Position numbers and translations under genes: made by a program. Below are positions 45,337 to 54,033 of a DNA stretch of 64,000 bases, one piece after another. Each line of letters begins with the position of its first letter. Positions within the stretch are counted from its first letter, which is position 1. The stretch is from the NCBI RefSeq assembly GCF_004187715.1, contig NZ_QZWF01000004.1:434001-498000 (forward strand), given 5' to 3'. Origin of the DNA: Streptomyces sp. F001 (GTDB taxonomy: Bacteria; Actinomycetota; Actinomycetes; Streptomycetales; Streptomycetaceae). The notes below the pieces were generated by a model, which saw nothing but the letters and a program-made list of their open reading frames with translations, was not told the DNA's origin and did not search any database.

Positions 45337-46488
45337 CTACTTGTCGATGTCCCCCACCACGAAGAACATCGACCCCAGAATCGCCACCATGTCCGCCACC
45401 AGCGTGCCCGGCAGCAGCACGGTGAGCGCCTGGATGTTGTTGTACGAGGCCGAGCGCAGCTTGAGCCGGTACGGCGTCTTGTCGCCCTTGCTCACGAGGT
45501 AGTAGCCGTTGATGCCGAGGGGGTTCTCGGTCCAGGCGTACGTGTGCCCCTCGGGTGCCTTCAGGACCTTGGGGAGCCGCTGGTTGATCGGCCCCGGCGC
45601 CAGCTGAGCGATCCGGTCGAGGCAGGCGTCGGCGAGGTCGAGGGCGTTGTGGGTCTGCTCCAGGAGGCACTCGAAGCGGGCGAGGCAGTCGCCCTCCTGC
45701 CGGGTGACCACCTTGAGGGTGTCCTGCAGCTCCCCGTAGGCGAGATACGGCTCGTCGCGGCGCAGGTCGAAGTCGACGCCCGACGCGCGCGCGATCGGCC
45801 CGCTGACCCCATAGGCGTGCACGGCCTCCGGCGCGAGCGTGCCCACGCCCCGCGTGCGCCCCCGGAAGATCTCGTTGCCGAGGACCAGGTCGTCGAACCG
45901 GTCCATGCGGGAGCGCACACCGGCGACCGCGGCACGCGCGCGTGCGGTCCAGCCGGCCGGCAGGTCCTCCTTGAGGCCGCCGACACGGTTGAACATGTAG
46001 TGCATCCGCCCGCCGGAGACCTCCTCCATGACGTTCTGCAGGACCTCGCGCTCCCGGAACGCGTAGAAGACCGGCGTGATGCCGCCGAGCTCCAGCGGGT
46101 ACGAGCCGAGGAACATCAGATGGTTCAGCACCCGGTTCAGCTCCGCGAGCAGGGTGCGCGTCCACACGGCGCGCTCGGGGACCTCCATGCCGAGCATGCG
46201 CTCCACACCGAGGACCACACCCAGCTCGTTGGAGAAGGCCGACAGCCAGTCGTGGCGGTTGGCGAGCATGATGATCTGGCGGTAGTCGCGCGCCTCGAAG
46301 AGCTTCTCCGCGCCACGGTGCATGTAGCCGATCACCGGCTCCGCGCGCGTGATGCGCTCGCCGTCCAGGAGGAGCCGCAGCCGCAGCACGCCGTGCGTGG
46401 ACGGGTGCTGGGGGCCGATGTTCAGCACCATGTCGGCGCTCTCCGCGGCGCCGCCGATTCCGACCATGGTCTCCGTCGTAGGAGTCAT
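45337..46488 (-). CDS. nuoD2: Stand-alone NADH-quinone oxidoreductase subunit D homologue
   Basis: A 383-residue protein of the 49-kDa/NuoD family, whose complex I member lines the quinone site. Conserved: NIGPQHPSTHGVLRLRLLLD (quinone-site His region), VIGYMHRGAEKLFE, MEVPERAVWTRTLLAELNR and PEGHTYAWTENPLGINGYYL. The end reads VADMVAILGSMFFVVGDIDK, close to the usual G(E/D)(V/I)D(R/K) terminus. ATG 46488 is chosen; the frame upstream is spurious. No other nuo genes are adjacent, so this is an orphan second copy. The gene symbol follows Streptomyces usage. Confidence 0.9.
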   Translation of the reverse strand: MTPTTETMVGIGGAAESADMVLNIGPQHPSTHGVLRLRLLLDGERITRAEPVIGYMHRGAEKLFEARDYRQIIMLANRHDWLSAFSNELGVVLGVERMLGMEVPERAVWTRTLLAELNRVLNHLMFLGSYPLELGGITPVFYAFREREVLQNVMEEVSGGRMHYMFNRVGGLKEDLPAGWTARARAAVAGVRSRMDRFDDLVLGNEIFRGRTRGVGTLAPEAVHAYGVSGPIARASGVDFDLRRDEPYLAYGELQDTLKVVTRQEGDCLARFECLLEQTHNALDLADACLDRIAQLAPGPINQRLPKVLKAPEGHTYAWTENPLGINGYYLVSKGDKTPYRLKLRSASYNNIQALTVLLPGTLVADMVAILGSMFFVVGDIDK

Positions 46489-46519
46489 GGACCCAGTCTC
46501 TCCTACGTACGCTGGCCGT

Positions 46520-47023
46520 ATGGAGACGGGGAGCCCAGCGGGCGGCACGACAGCGGAGGCGGAGCCGGTGTGGACCGGGCTGCCGCCCCGCCTGCTACGG
46601 ATGCGACGGATGCTGCTGATCGTGTGGCTGGGACTGCTCGCCCTCGCCGCCGGGCTGCTGCCGGGCCTGCTGGCCGGTCCCGCCTGGGCCGCGTTCGCAC
46701 TGCTGCCGCTGGCGCTGATGGCGTGGGGCTGGGACCTCGCCGGCCGCAACTGGCGCTCCTGGCGGTACGCCGAGCGCGCCGACGACCTGCTGATCAGCCG
46801 GGGCGTGCTGTGGCACACGGTGACCGTCGTGCCGTACGGGCGCATGCAACTGGTCGAGGTCACGTCCGGGCCCGTCGAGCGGCACTTCGGGCTGGCCAGC
46901 GTGCAGCTGCACACGGCGGCCGCCGCGACGGACGCGACCATCCCGGGCCTGGACCCGGCCGAGGCGGAGCGGCTGCGGGACCGGCTGACCGAGCTCGGCG
47001 AGGCCAGATCGGCGGGGCTGTGA
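46520..47023 (+). CDS. PH-domain (bPH2, YdbS-like) membrane protein
   Basis: A 167-residue protein with two transmembrane helices (IVWLGLLALAAGLLPGLL and WAAFALLPLALMAWGWDL), then a bacterial PH domain (YAERADDLLISRGVLWHTVT, VVPYGRMQLVEVTSGPVERH). Its stop overlaps the start of the next gene (GTGA). The pair corresponds to Bacillus YdbS-YdbT, membrane proteins linked to envelope stress and antibiotic tolerance. Confidence 0.88.
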   Translation: METGSPAGGTTAEAEPVWTGLPPRLLRMRRMLLIVWLGLLALAAGLLPGLLAGPAWAAFALLPLALMAWGWDLAGRNWRSWRYAERADDLLISRGVLWHTVTVVPYGRMQLVEVTSGPVERHFGLASVQLHTAAAATDATIPGLDPAEAERLRDRLTELGEARSAGL

Positions 47024-48354
47024 CGACTCCGGACACCGACGGCGACGTACGCCGCGACAAGGCCGTGACCGAGCGGCGGCTGCACCCCGTCACGCCGCTG
47101 CGGCGGGCGTGGGCGCCGGTCGCCGTGCTCCTCGGGTGGGCCCTGCACGACCCGGACGGCACACAGCGCCAGTTGGCGCGGCTGACCACGACGACGCTGC
47201 TGATCGCCCTCGCCGTGCTCATACCGGCCGCCGCGCTGTACGGCTTCCTCACCTGGTGGTTCACGCACTTCGCGGTGACGGAGAGCGAACTGCGCATCCG
47301 TACAGGCTTGTTGTTCCGGCGCACCGCGCACATCCGCCTGGAACGGATCCAGGCCGTCGACGTCACCCGGCCGCTCCTCGCGCGCGTGGCGGGTGTCGCG
47401 AAACTCAAACTCGACGTCATAGGGACCGACAAGAAGGACGAACTCGCCTTCCTCGGCGAAGGAGAGGCCCGCGCGCTGCGGGCCGAACTGCTCGCGCGCG
47501 CGGCCGGTTTCGCGCCCGAGACCGCGCACGAGGTCGGCGAGGCGCCGGCCCGGCAGCTGCTGAACGTGCCCCCGGGTGTCCTCGCCGTCTCCCTGGTGCT
47601 GACCGGGGCGACCTGGGGCACCCTGATCGCCGCGCTCGTCGTGCCGTCCGTCCTGTGGTTCTTCACCCACAACCTGTGGACGGTGCTCGCGACCGCGCTG
47701 CCGCTGATCGGTGCGGCGGGCGCGAGCAGCGTGGGCCGCTTCGTCACCGAGTACGACTGGACGGTGGCCGAGTCCCCGGACGGGCTGCGGATCGACCGCG
47801 GCCTCCTCGACCGCGCCCATGAGACGGTGCCGCCGGGGCGGGTGCAGACCGTGCGGATCGTGGAGCCGCTGCTGTGGCGGAGGCGCAGTTGGGTACGGGT
47901 GGAGCTGGACGTGGCCGGCTCGTCGAACTCCGTACTGCTGCCGGTCGCCCCGCGCGAGGTGGCCGAGTCGGTCATCGCGCGCGTACTGCCCGGGGTGACG
48001 GTTCCGCCCGTGTCGTCGCTGTCGCGGCCGCCGCGGCGCGCCGGGCGGTGCGTGCCGCTGTGGTGGCGGGGCTACGGCTTCACCGTCACCGAGGCGGTGT
48101 TCGCGGCCCGGCACGGACTCCTGCGGCGCAGCCTGGCGCTCGTACCGCACGCGAAGGTCCAGAGCGTACGGCTCGCTCAAGGGCCCTGGATGCGGCTGTG
48201 GCGCGTTGCGGACGTGCATGTGGACACCGGAGCCAACAAGACCGTCACGGCGCGGCTGCGGGACGCTGGGGAAGCCGCGGAGCTGCTGCGGGCACAGGCG
48301 GAGCGGTCACGGACGGGGCGCAAGGGGGCACGGCCGGACCGGTGGATGGCGTGA
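47020..48354 (+). CDS. Multi-PH-domain membrane protein (YdbT-like)
   Basis: A 444-residue partner of the upstream PH-domain gene. TM pairs at ~60-90 and ~195-235 are each followed by a bPH2 module: TESELRIRTGLLFRRTAHIR, VAESPDGLRIDRGLLDRAHE, and a third copy FTVTEAVFAARHGLLRRSLA in the C-terminal cytosolic part. GTG 47020 overlaps the preceding stop by four bases. It ends at a strong hairpin terminator. Confidence 0.88.
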   Translation: MTTPDTDGDVRRDKAVTERRLHPVTPLRRAWAPVAVLLGWALHDPDGTQRQLARLTTTTLLIALAVLIPAAALYGFLTWWFTHFAVTESELRIRTGLLFRRTAHIRLERIQAVDVTRPLLARVAGVAKLKLDVIGTDKKDELAFLGEGEARALRAELLARAAGFAPETAHEVGEAPARQLLNVPPGVLAVSLVLTGATWGTLIAALVVPSVLWFFTHNLWTVLATALPLIGAAGASSVGRFVTEYDWTVAESPDGLRIDRGLLDRAHETVPPGRVQTVRIVEPLLWRRRSWVRVELDVAGSSNSVLLPVAPREVAESVIARVLPGVTVPPVSSLSRPPRRAGRCVPLWWRGYGFTVTEAVFAARHGLLRRSLALVPHAKVQSVRLAQGPWMRLWRVADVHVDTGANKTVTARLRDAGEAAELLRAQAERSRTGRKGARPDRWMA

Positions 48355-48355
48355 A

Positions 48356-48395
48356 GAACGCCGTGCCCGGCTTGGCGGCGCCGGGCACGGCGTTC
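48356..48395. terminator. Terminator after the PH-domain operon
   Basis: GAACGCCGTGCCCGGC (48356-48371) pairs perfectly over 16 bp with its complement at 48380-48395 across an 8-base loop. It begins one base after the upstream stop codon and lies between two converging genes, so it probably works in both directions. Confidence 0.88.
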
Positions 48396-48423
48396 AGGCA
48401 ACTCCCTGCTCGGGGCGGCTGTT

Positions 48424-49680
48424 TCAGGAGACGGCGCTGCGCAGTCCGCGCAGTCCCTGCATGTCGATCTGCTCGGTCTCGTCGTGCGCCGTCAGGTCGA
48501 TCACCTGGCCGATGCCGCGCGACTCCTCGCCGGCCGGCTTGAACTCGGCCTCGGCCTCCGCCTTGTGCAGGTCGAGCGCCTCCTGGCCGACCACATCGGC
48601 GAGGTCCTCGTTCTGCACGGCCTCCAGCGCCGCGGACGTGTTCGCCTTTGTACCGAAGAAGTCGAACCCGCCCTCGGCCGTCGGACGGCGCACCGGAACG
48701 GAGGCCGGTACGACGGCCACCGCGGTCGGCACGGTGAAGTGACCGGAGGGCTGCTGCACGGGCGCGGCGGGCCTGGCCGTGGCCGGGACGGACTCCGCGG
48801 GGGCCGCGGCAGCGTTGTCATCGGAGGGGGCCGTGTCGGCCGTGGTGGTGGCGGCCGCGCGCTCGTGCCCGTCGGCCGCCTCGGACTTCCCCCGCGCCTC
48901 GTCCTCCTGCGCGGCCTCCGCACCGGTGACCCGCTCGGCGTCGGCGGCCGGTTCCTTGGGGGACGCCTCCTGGTCGGCGTGCTCCTTGGCAGACGCCTCC
49001 GTGTCGGCGTCGAACCGGACCAGCGCCGCCCGCGCCCGCAGGAACAGCCGGGAGCCCTCCGGGGAGAACAGTCCGGAAGCCGCCGCCTTCTGTTCCACGG
49101 TCTCGTCGGTGGCGTCGGTATCAGTGGCCTCGTCGGTATCAGTGACCTCGTCGGGGTCGGCCGGGGCTGCCACGGCCTCGGTCTCCTCCGTCGTCGGTGC
49201 GGGCGGCAGCGCACGCGCGGGAGTCGCGGCCTCTATCTCCAGCAGGCGGCGGCCTTCCAGGGCGCTGGCACGCTCGGTCTCCGCGGTGGCGTACCGGCGC
49301 AGCAGTGCCGCGTGCTCGTTGCGCAGGCCCGCCAGTTCGGCGCGCTTCGCCCGCAGTCGCTGCTCGAGTTTGACGCGCAGTTCCCGCGACTCCTCCAGGT
49401 CGGTCTCCAGTTCGGCGACGCGCTCCTCGTGCCGCCACTCATCGCTCGCACGCGCGCGCGTGAGGTCGGCGACCTGCTTGCCCGCCTGCGTGTCCCAGCG
49501 GCGCAGAACGACGGCACCGGCGACAGCCGTCACCGCGGCGGCCGCCGCCAGCCCACGGAGCACCGTCGGCTCCGTGAACACCCAGGGGCCGAGGGCGCAG
49601 ACGAGGGAGACGCCTGCGATCGCCGACGGAGGCAGCAGCCTGTGCAAGGGCGGTGAATGGCGATGACGTCCACGTGGCAT
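48424..49680 (-). CDS. Membrane-anchored coiled-coil protein with acidic, Ala/Thr-rich tail
   Basis: A 418-residue protein. Two N-terminal transmembrane helices (PSAIAGVSLVCALGPWVF; LRGLAAAAAVTAVAGAVVL) are followed by a coiled coil at ~65-140 (ERVAELETDLEESRELRVKL, EQRLRAKRAELAGLRNEHAA). A long low-complexity Asp/Glu/Ala/Thr segment and a more conserved C-terminal motif (GGFDFFGTKANTSAALEAVQ) follow. ATG 49680 is chosen; the frame upstream looks non-coding. It resembles cytoskeletal or scaffold-type membrane proteins, but no family was recognised. Confidence 0.78.
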   Translation of the reverse strand: MPRGRHRHSPPLHRLLPPSAIAGVSLVCALGPWVFTEPTVLRGLAAAAAVTAVAGAVVLRRWDTQAGKQVADLTRARASDEWRHEERVAELETDLEESRELRVKLEQRLRAKRAELAGLRNEHAALLRRYATAETERASALEGRRLLEIEAATPARALPPAPTTEETEAVAAPADPDEVTDTDEATDTDATDETVEQKAAASGLFSPEGSRLFLRARAALVRFDADTEASAKEHADQEASPKEPAADAERVTGAEAAQEDEARGKSEAADGHERAAATTTADTAPSDDNAAAAPAESVPATARPAAPVQQPSGHFTVPTAVAVVPASVPVRRPTAEGGFDFFGTKANTSAALEAVQNEDLADVVGQEALDLHKAEAEAEFKPAGEESRGIGQVIDLTAHDETEQIDMQGLRGLRSAVS

Positions 49681-49984
49681 GGCCAGAAACTTACCGCGCG
49701 TAGGCGAATCATGGTGGCCCGGGCGGTAAAAACACAGCCACTCCGATGCATTCACAGCACATGGGCCGTCGGGCCTGCGGGAGTTCACCCGGATCCCCTT
49801 CTCCGGACTGTGAAAGGGCTTCGGCGAACGGGAGTGAACCTGACCCCGGATCCCACCGTCCTAGAGGGCGCAATGTCGCCGGATGCCCGAATCGGCACCG
49901 GTTTCACGGTCTCTCGCAGAACAACGAGCAGACCTACGACCAGAACTACGGGATGCGATGCCTGTCAAGGAAGAAGGGGCAAGG
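49681..49984. other. Divergent intergenic region
   Basis: A 304-base gap between the coiled-coil membrane protein and the lysyltransferase-like gene. Third-position GC is low through 49883-49980, although the rightward frame is open there, so it is probably leader rather than coding. Nothing specific recognised. Confidence 0.4.
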
Positions 49985-51220
49985 GTGCGGCGGCGGCTGT
50001 TCCGGGTTCTGCGCCCGGAGGCCGTTCCCGTCCTCGTCGCCAGGGCGTGTGCCCTTGTGGGCCTCCTGGACATCGCCGCGAGCGTCTTTCCGCGCTTCCG
50101 GCACAGCCGTGTGCACGCCCTCGCCGAGGTGCTGCCCGGCGCTCTCGGCCCGTTCGCGGCGGCGCTCTCGCTCAGCACGGGCGTGCTGTTGCTGCTGCTC
50201 GCCCACAGTCTGGGGCGGGGCAAACGCCGGGCGTGGCGCGCGGCCGTCGCGCTGCTGCCGGCCGGGGCGGTCGCGCAGTTCACGTACCGGCCCTCCGTTG
50301 TCGGCGTGGTCGTCTCCCTCGCGCTGCTCGCGCCGCTGCTGCGCCACCGCGAGCAGTTCACGGCCCTGCCCGACCCGCGCAGCCGGTGGCGGGCCCTCGC
50401 CAACTTCGTGCTCATGGGCGCCGGTTCACTCGCCCTCGGGCTGGTCGTCGTCAGCGCACATTCCCGCACGATGATCGGCGACCCGTCCCTGGCGGACCGC
50501 ATCACCCATGTCCTGTACGGCCTGTTCGGCTTCGAGGGCCCGGTCCGGTACCAGGGCGACACGTCCTGGACCGTCGCCGTCTGTCTCGGAGCGCTCGGCC
50601 TGCTCACCGCCGTCACCACGGTCTGTCTCGCCCTGCGCCCCGAACACCCGGCACACCCGGCCGCCCGGCTCACACAGGACGACGAGGCCCGGCTGCGCAC
50701 CCTGCTGGACCGGCACGGCGGCCGCGACTCCCCCGGCCGCTTCGCGCTGCGCCGGGGCGAGTCCGTCGTCTTCTCGCCCAGCGGCAAGGCGGCGGTGACC
50801 TACCGCGTGGTGTCCGGGGTGATGCTCGCCGGCGGTGACCCCATCGGCGACGTCGAGGCCTGGCCGGGCGCCATCGAACGCTTCATGGACGAGGCCCGGG
50901 CACACTCCTGGACCCCTGCCGTCACGGGCTGCTCCGAGACCGGCCGCGAGGTGTGGACCCGCGAGACCGGCCTGGACGCCCTCGAGCCGGGCGACGAGGC
51001 GGTGGTGGACGGCGCGGATTTCTCCCTCGCCGGCCGCGCGATGCGAAGCGTGCGCCGGCCGGCCAGGCGCATCGAGCGTGCCGGTTACGCAACCCGGGTC
51101 CGACGCGTCCATGACCTCGGCGACCTCGGCGAGGTCGAGGGATACCTGCCGCGCATCCGCCTCGCCACCCCGCGCCCCTGCGCGTACGCCGTCACGGAGC
51201 GGGGCATGCGCGCGGCCTGA
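49985..51220 (+). CDS. Lysylphosphatidylglycerol-synthase-like membrane protein, C-terminally truncated
   Basis: About 411 residues from GTG 49985, which follows AAGGAAGAAGGGG; ATG 49883 and 49958 are open but poor in codon bias. The N-terminal ~220 residues hold several transmembrane helices (LSLSTGVLLLLLAHSLG; VVGVVVSLALLAPLLRH). Then begins the GNAT-like DUF2156/LPG-synthase domain (RFALRRGESVVFSPSGKAAV, MLAGGDPIGDVEAWPGAIER). The domain stops about half-way, at a tail reading LPRIRLATPRPCAYAVTERG, so the catalytic second half is missing. Probably a truncated or decayed relative of MprF/LysX-type enzymes. Confidence 0.72.
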   Translation: MRRRLFRVLRPEAVPVLVARACALVGLLDIAASVFPRFRHSRVHALAEVLPGALGPFAAALSLSTGVLLLLLAHSLGRGKRRAWRAAVALLPAGAVAQFTYRPSVVGVVVSLALLAPLLRHREQFTALPDPRSRWRALANFVLMGAGSLALGLVVVSAHSRTMIGDPSLADRITHVLYGLFGFEGPVRYQGDTSWTVAVCLGALGLLTAVTTVCLALRPEHPAHPAARLTQDDEARLRTLLDRHGGRDSPGRFALRRGESVVFSPSGKAAVTYRVVSGVMLAGGDPIGDVEAWPGAIERFMDEARAHSWTPAVTGCSETGREVWTRETGLDALEPGDEAVVDGADFSLAGRAMRSVRRPARRIERAGYATRVRRVHDLGDLGEVEGYLPRIRLATPRPCAYAVTERGMRAA

Positions 51221-51227
51221 CCGGACA

Positions 51228-51278
51228 GGCCCGAGCGGAGGCCCCACCCCTCCAGCACCCGGAGCTTCCGCTCGGGCC
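51228..51278 (+). terminator. Terminator after the lysyltransferase-like gene
   Basis: GGCCCGAGCGGA (51228-51239) pairs perfectly with TCCGCTCGGGCC (51267-51278); the 27-base loop is C-rich. It begins seven bases after the stop and ends 73 bases before folP. There is no U-tract, as is common in Streptomyces. Confidence 0.7.
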
Positions 51279-51351
51279 GCACGACGCCGGGACCGCCGGG
51301 CCGCACACCCATGTGGAGAGGCCCCGCCCACCGGGGGCCTACGCTGAACGT

Positions 51352-52212
51352 ATGAGCAAGCAGAGCGGACGCGGGCGTATCGCGGGCCTTCCGGAATGGG
51401 ACCGCTGTGCGGTCATGGGAGTCGTGAACGTGACCCCCGATTCCTTCTCCGACGGCGGCCGCTGGTTCGACACCACCGCGGCCGTGAAGCACGGCCTCGA
51501 CCTCGTCACCGAGGGCGCCGACCTGGTGGACGTCGGCGGCGAGTCCACCCGCCCCGGCGCCACCCGCGTCGACGAGGCCGAAGAACTGCGGCGGGTCATC
51601 CCCGTCGTCCGCGGCCTGGCTTCCGAAGGTGTCGTCGTCTCCGTCGACACCATGCGCGCCTCCGTCGCCGAACAGGCCCTCGCCGCCGGCGCCGCCCTCG
51701 TCAACGACGTCAGCGGCGGCCTCGCCGACCCCGCGATGATCCGTGTCGTCGCGGAGACCGGCGCCCCCTTCGTCGTCATGCACTGGCGCGGCTTCCTGGA
51801 GGGCGGCAACGTCAAGGGCGTGTACGACGACGTCGTCACCGAAGTCGTCGACGAGCTGCACGCGCGCGTGGAGGCCGTCCTGGAGGGCGGTGTCGCACCC
51901 GACCGCATTGTCGTCGACCCCGGCCTCGGCTTCTCCAAGGAGGCCGAGCACGACCTCACTCTGCTCGCCCATCTGGACCGCCTGCGCACCCTCGGCCACC
52001 CGCTGCTGGTCGCCGCCTCCCGCAAGCGGTTTCTCGGCCGTGTCCTCGCCGGTCCCGAGGGCGCCCCGCCGCCGGCCCGGGAGCGCGATGCCGCAACGGC
52101 CGCTGTCTCCGCGCTGGCGGCGCGCGCCGGCGCCTGGGCGGTGCGGGTGCACGAGGTACGGGCAACGGCCGACGCGGTACGGGTCGCGCGCGCCGTGGAA
52201 GGAGCCCGGTGA
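51352..52212 (+). CDS. folP: Dihydropteroate synthase
   Basis: A 286-residue TIM-barrel enzyme joining pterin pyrophosphate to p-aminobenzoate; the sulfonamide target. All signatures are present: MGVVNVTPDSFSDGG near residue 22, VDVGGESTRPGA near 60, LVNDVSGGLAD, VVMHWRG, DPGLGFSKEAEHDLTLL and VAASRKRFLG. ATG 51352 start. Overlaps the next gene by four bases (GTGA). First gene of the folate run. Confidence 0.96.
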   Translation: MSKQSGRGRIAGLPEWDRCAVMGVVNVTPDSFSDGGRWFDTTAAVKHGLDLVTEGADLVDVGGESTRPGATRVDEAEELRRVIPVVRGLASEGVVVSVDTMRASVAEQALAAGAALVNDVSGGLADPAMIRVVAETGAPFVVMHWRGFLEGGNVKGVYDDVVTEVVDELHARVEAVLEGGVAPDRIVVDPGLGFSKEAEHDLTLLAHLDRLRTLGHPLLVAASRKRFLGRVLAGPEGAPPPARERDAATAAVSALAARAGAWAVRVHEVRATADAVRVARAVEGAR

Positions 52213-52712
52213 GCGCCCCCCACACCGACGTCGAACAGGTCGAACTCGCCAACACGGCCTTCTACGAGGCACTGGAGCGGGGCGACTTCGAAGAGGTGTC
52301 GTCGCTCTGGCTCACCCCGTCCGACCTGGGCGTGGACGAGACCTACCACGACCCCGCGGACACCGGCGTGGTCTCCTGCGTGCACCCCGGCTGGCCCGTA
52401 CTCACCGGCCGCGGCGAAGTCCTCAGGTCGTATGCGCTGATCATGGCGAACACCGACTACATCCAGTTCTTCCTCACCGACGTCCACGTCTCCGTCACCG
52501 GCGACACCGCCCTGGTCACCTGCACCGAGAACATCCTCAGCGGCGGCCCCGCCCCCGAGGACGGCGACGGACCCGGCCCGCTCGTCGGCCAGCTGGTGGT
52601 CGCGACGAACGTGTTCCGCCGCACACCCGCCGGCTGGAAGCTCTGGTCACACCACGCCTCCCCCGTTCTGGCCGAAACCGACGAGGCCGAGGACGACGAC
52701 ACACCCGCCTGA
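52209..52712 (+). CDS. NTF2-like (SnoaL-type) small protein
   Basis: A 167-residue protein of the cone-shaped NTF2/SnoaL fold: VELANTAFYEALERGDFEEV, HPGWPVLTGRGEVLRSYALI, VATNVFRRTPAGWKLWSHHA. Such proteins serve as isomerases, cyclases or ketosteroid-isomerase-like enzymes, or as binding domains. Tight coupling between folP and folB suggests a link to folate synthesis, but no established role is known to me. A Glu/Asp-rich tail ends it. Confidence 0.85.
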   Translation: MSAPHTDVEQVELANTAFYEALERGDFEEVSSLWLTPSDLGVDETYHDPADTGVVSCVHPGWPVLTGRGEVLRSYALIMANTDYIQFFLTDVHVSVTGDTALVTCTENILSGGPAPEDGDGPGPLVGQLVVATNVFRRTPAGWKLWSHHASPVLAETDEAEDDDTPA

Positions 52713-52970
52713 GTGGGTAGGCGCCCTCCAAGGGCCCGAAGGGACCAAGGAGTGGTTGGAATCACCTACTCCGGGGTATGCGCGGCTACCACCCCATGAG
52801 CCGCCGGGTTCCCCAGGGAAAACACTCGATGAAACCTCCAGGCCCCGACCCGGGCCCACGCCCCCGTGGCCCGGAGCTGTCAGTGCCCGCAGGTAGATTC
52901 GGTTCAGGCCGGGGTGCCGCCCGCACCCGGTACGAACCGGCCGCAACCGACGATTGCAGGAGTGATTCGC

Positions 52971-53330
52971 GTGGATCGTGTCGCGCTGCGCGGCCTGAAG
53001 GCCCGCGGGCACCACGGTGTGTTCCCCAAGGAGCGCGAGGAGGGCCAGACCTTCCTCGTGGACCTCGTCCTGGGCCTGGACACCCGGTCGGCCGCCGCCG
53101 ACGACGACCTGGCGAAGACCGTGCATTACGGCATCGTGGCGGAGGAGGTCGTGGCCGTCGTCGAGGGCGAGCCCGTGAACCTCATCGAGACGCTCGCCGA
53201 GCGCATCGCCCAGACCTGTCTGAAGCACGAAGGGGTCAAGGAGGTCGAGGTCTGCGTCCACAAGCCGGACGCGCCGATCACCGTCCCCTTCGACGACGTG
53301 ACCGTCACCATCACCCGGAGCCGAGTATGA
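52971..53330 (+). CDS. folB: Dihydroneopterin aldolase
   Basis: A 119-residue enzyme producing 6-hydroxymethyl-dihydropterin. Conserved: GHHGVFPKEREEGQTFLVDL, TVHYGIVAEEV and ETLAERIAQTCL. GTG 52971 lies nine bases after AGGAG; a GTG three codons earlier is possible. The stop overlaps the folK start (ATGA). Confidence 0.95.
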   Translation: MDRVALRGLKARGHHGVFPKEREEGQTFLVDLVLGLDTRSAAADDDLAKTVHYGIVAEEVVAVVEGEPVNLIETLAERIAQTCLKHEGVKEVEVCVHKPDAPITVPFDDVTVTITRSRV

Positions 53331-53938
53331 CTGCCTCGTTCACCGAGGGTCACAGCGACCCGACCGTACAGCCGGTACCCGCCTCCGTCGTCGAGAAGGT
53401 GGACGCCGCCGACACGACCCTGCACAACCCCAAATGGGCCGTGCTCTCCATCGGATCCAACCTCGGCAACCGCCTGGAGACCCTCCAGGGCGCCATCGAC
53501 GCCCTCGAGGACACGCCGGGCGTGCGCGTCAAGGCGGTCTCCCCCGTCTACGAGACCGAGCCGTGGGGCGTCGAGCCCGGCAGCCAGCCCTCGTACTTCA
53601 ACGCGGTCGTGGTCCTGAAGACCACCCTTCCCCCGTCCTCCCTCCTGGAGCGGGCGCACGCGGTCGAGGAGGCCTTCCACCGGGTCCGGGACGAGCACTG
53701 GGGCCCGCGCACCCTCGACGTCGACATCGTCTCGTACGCGGAGATCGTCTCCGACGACCCGCACCTCACCCTCCCCCACCCGCGCGCCCACGAACGCGCC
53801 TTCGTCCTCGCCCCCTGGCACGACCTCGACCCCGATGCCCAGCTCCCCGGCCGCGGCGCCGTCGCCGACCTCCTCGGCACGGTCACCCGCGAGGGCGTGG
53901 CACCCCGTGCGGACCTGGAACTCCGGCTGCCCGAGTAG
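53327..53938 (+). CDS. folK: 6-hydroxymethyl-7,8-dihydropterin pyrophosphokinase (HPPK)
   Basis: A 203-residue enzyme transferring pyrophosphate from ATP to the pterin. Hallmarks: LSIGSNLGNRLETLQGAID, VSPVYETEPWGV, GPRTLDVDIV and LPHPRAHERAFVLAPW. It has a ~35-residue N-terminal extension beyond the HPPK domain, often seen in actinobacteria. Next gene encodes DUF3180. Confidence 0.95.
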   Translation: MTASFTEGHSDPTVQPVPASVVEKVDAADTTLHNPKWAVLSIGSNLGNRLETLQGAIDALEDTPGVRVKAVSPVYETEPWGVEPGSQPSYFNAVVVLKTTLPPSSLLERAHAVEEAFHRVRDEHWGPRTLDVDIVSYAEIVSDDPHLTLPHPRAHERAFVLAPWHDLDPDAQLPGRGAVADLLGTVTREGVAPRADLELRLPE

Positions 53939-54033
53939 TCGTTAAGGTCAAGACGACCACGTCGCGACGACACAGGGACGACCTGACCGGCCGGGTCACC
54001 ACAGACCACGGCCCGGGGAGCTGAAGGGACACC

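Noticed and set aside
46489..48219. 577-codon upstream extension of the nuoD2 frame
   Set aside because: It is antisense to the two PH-domain genes; NuoD similarity begins at 46488.
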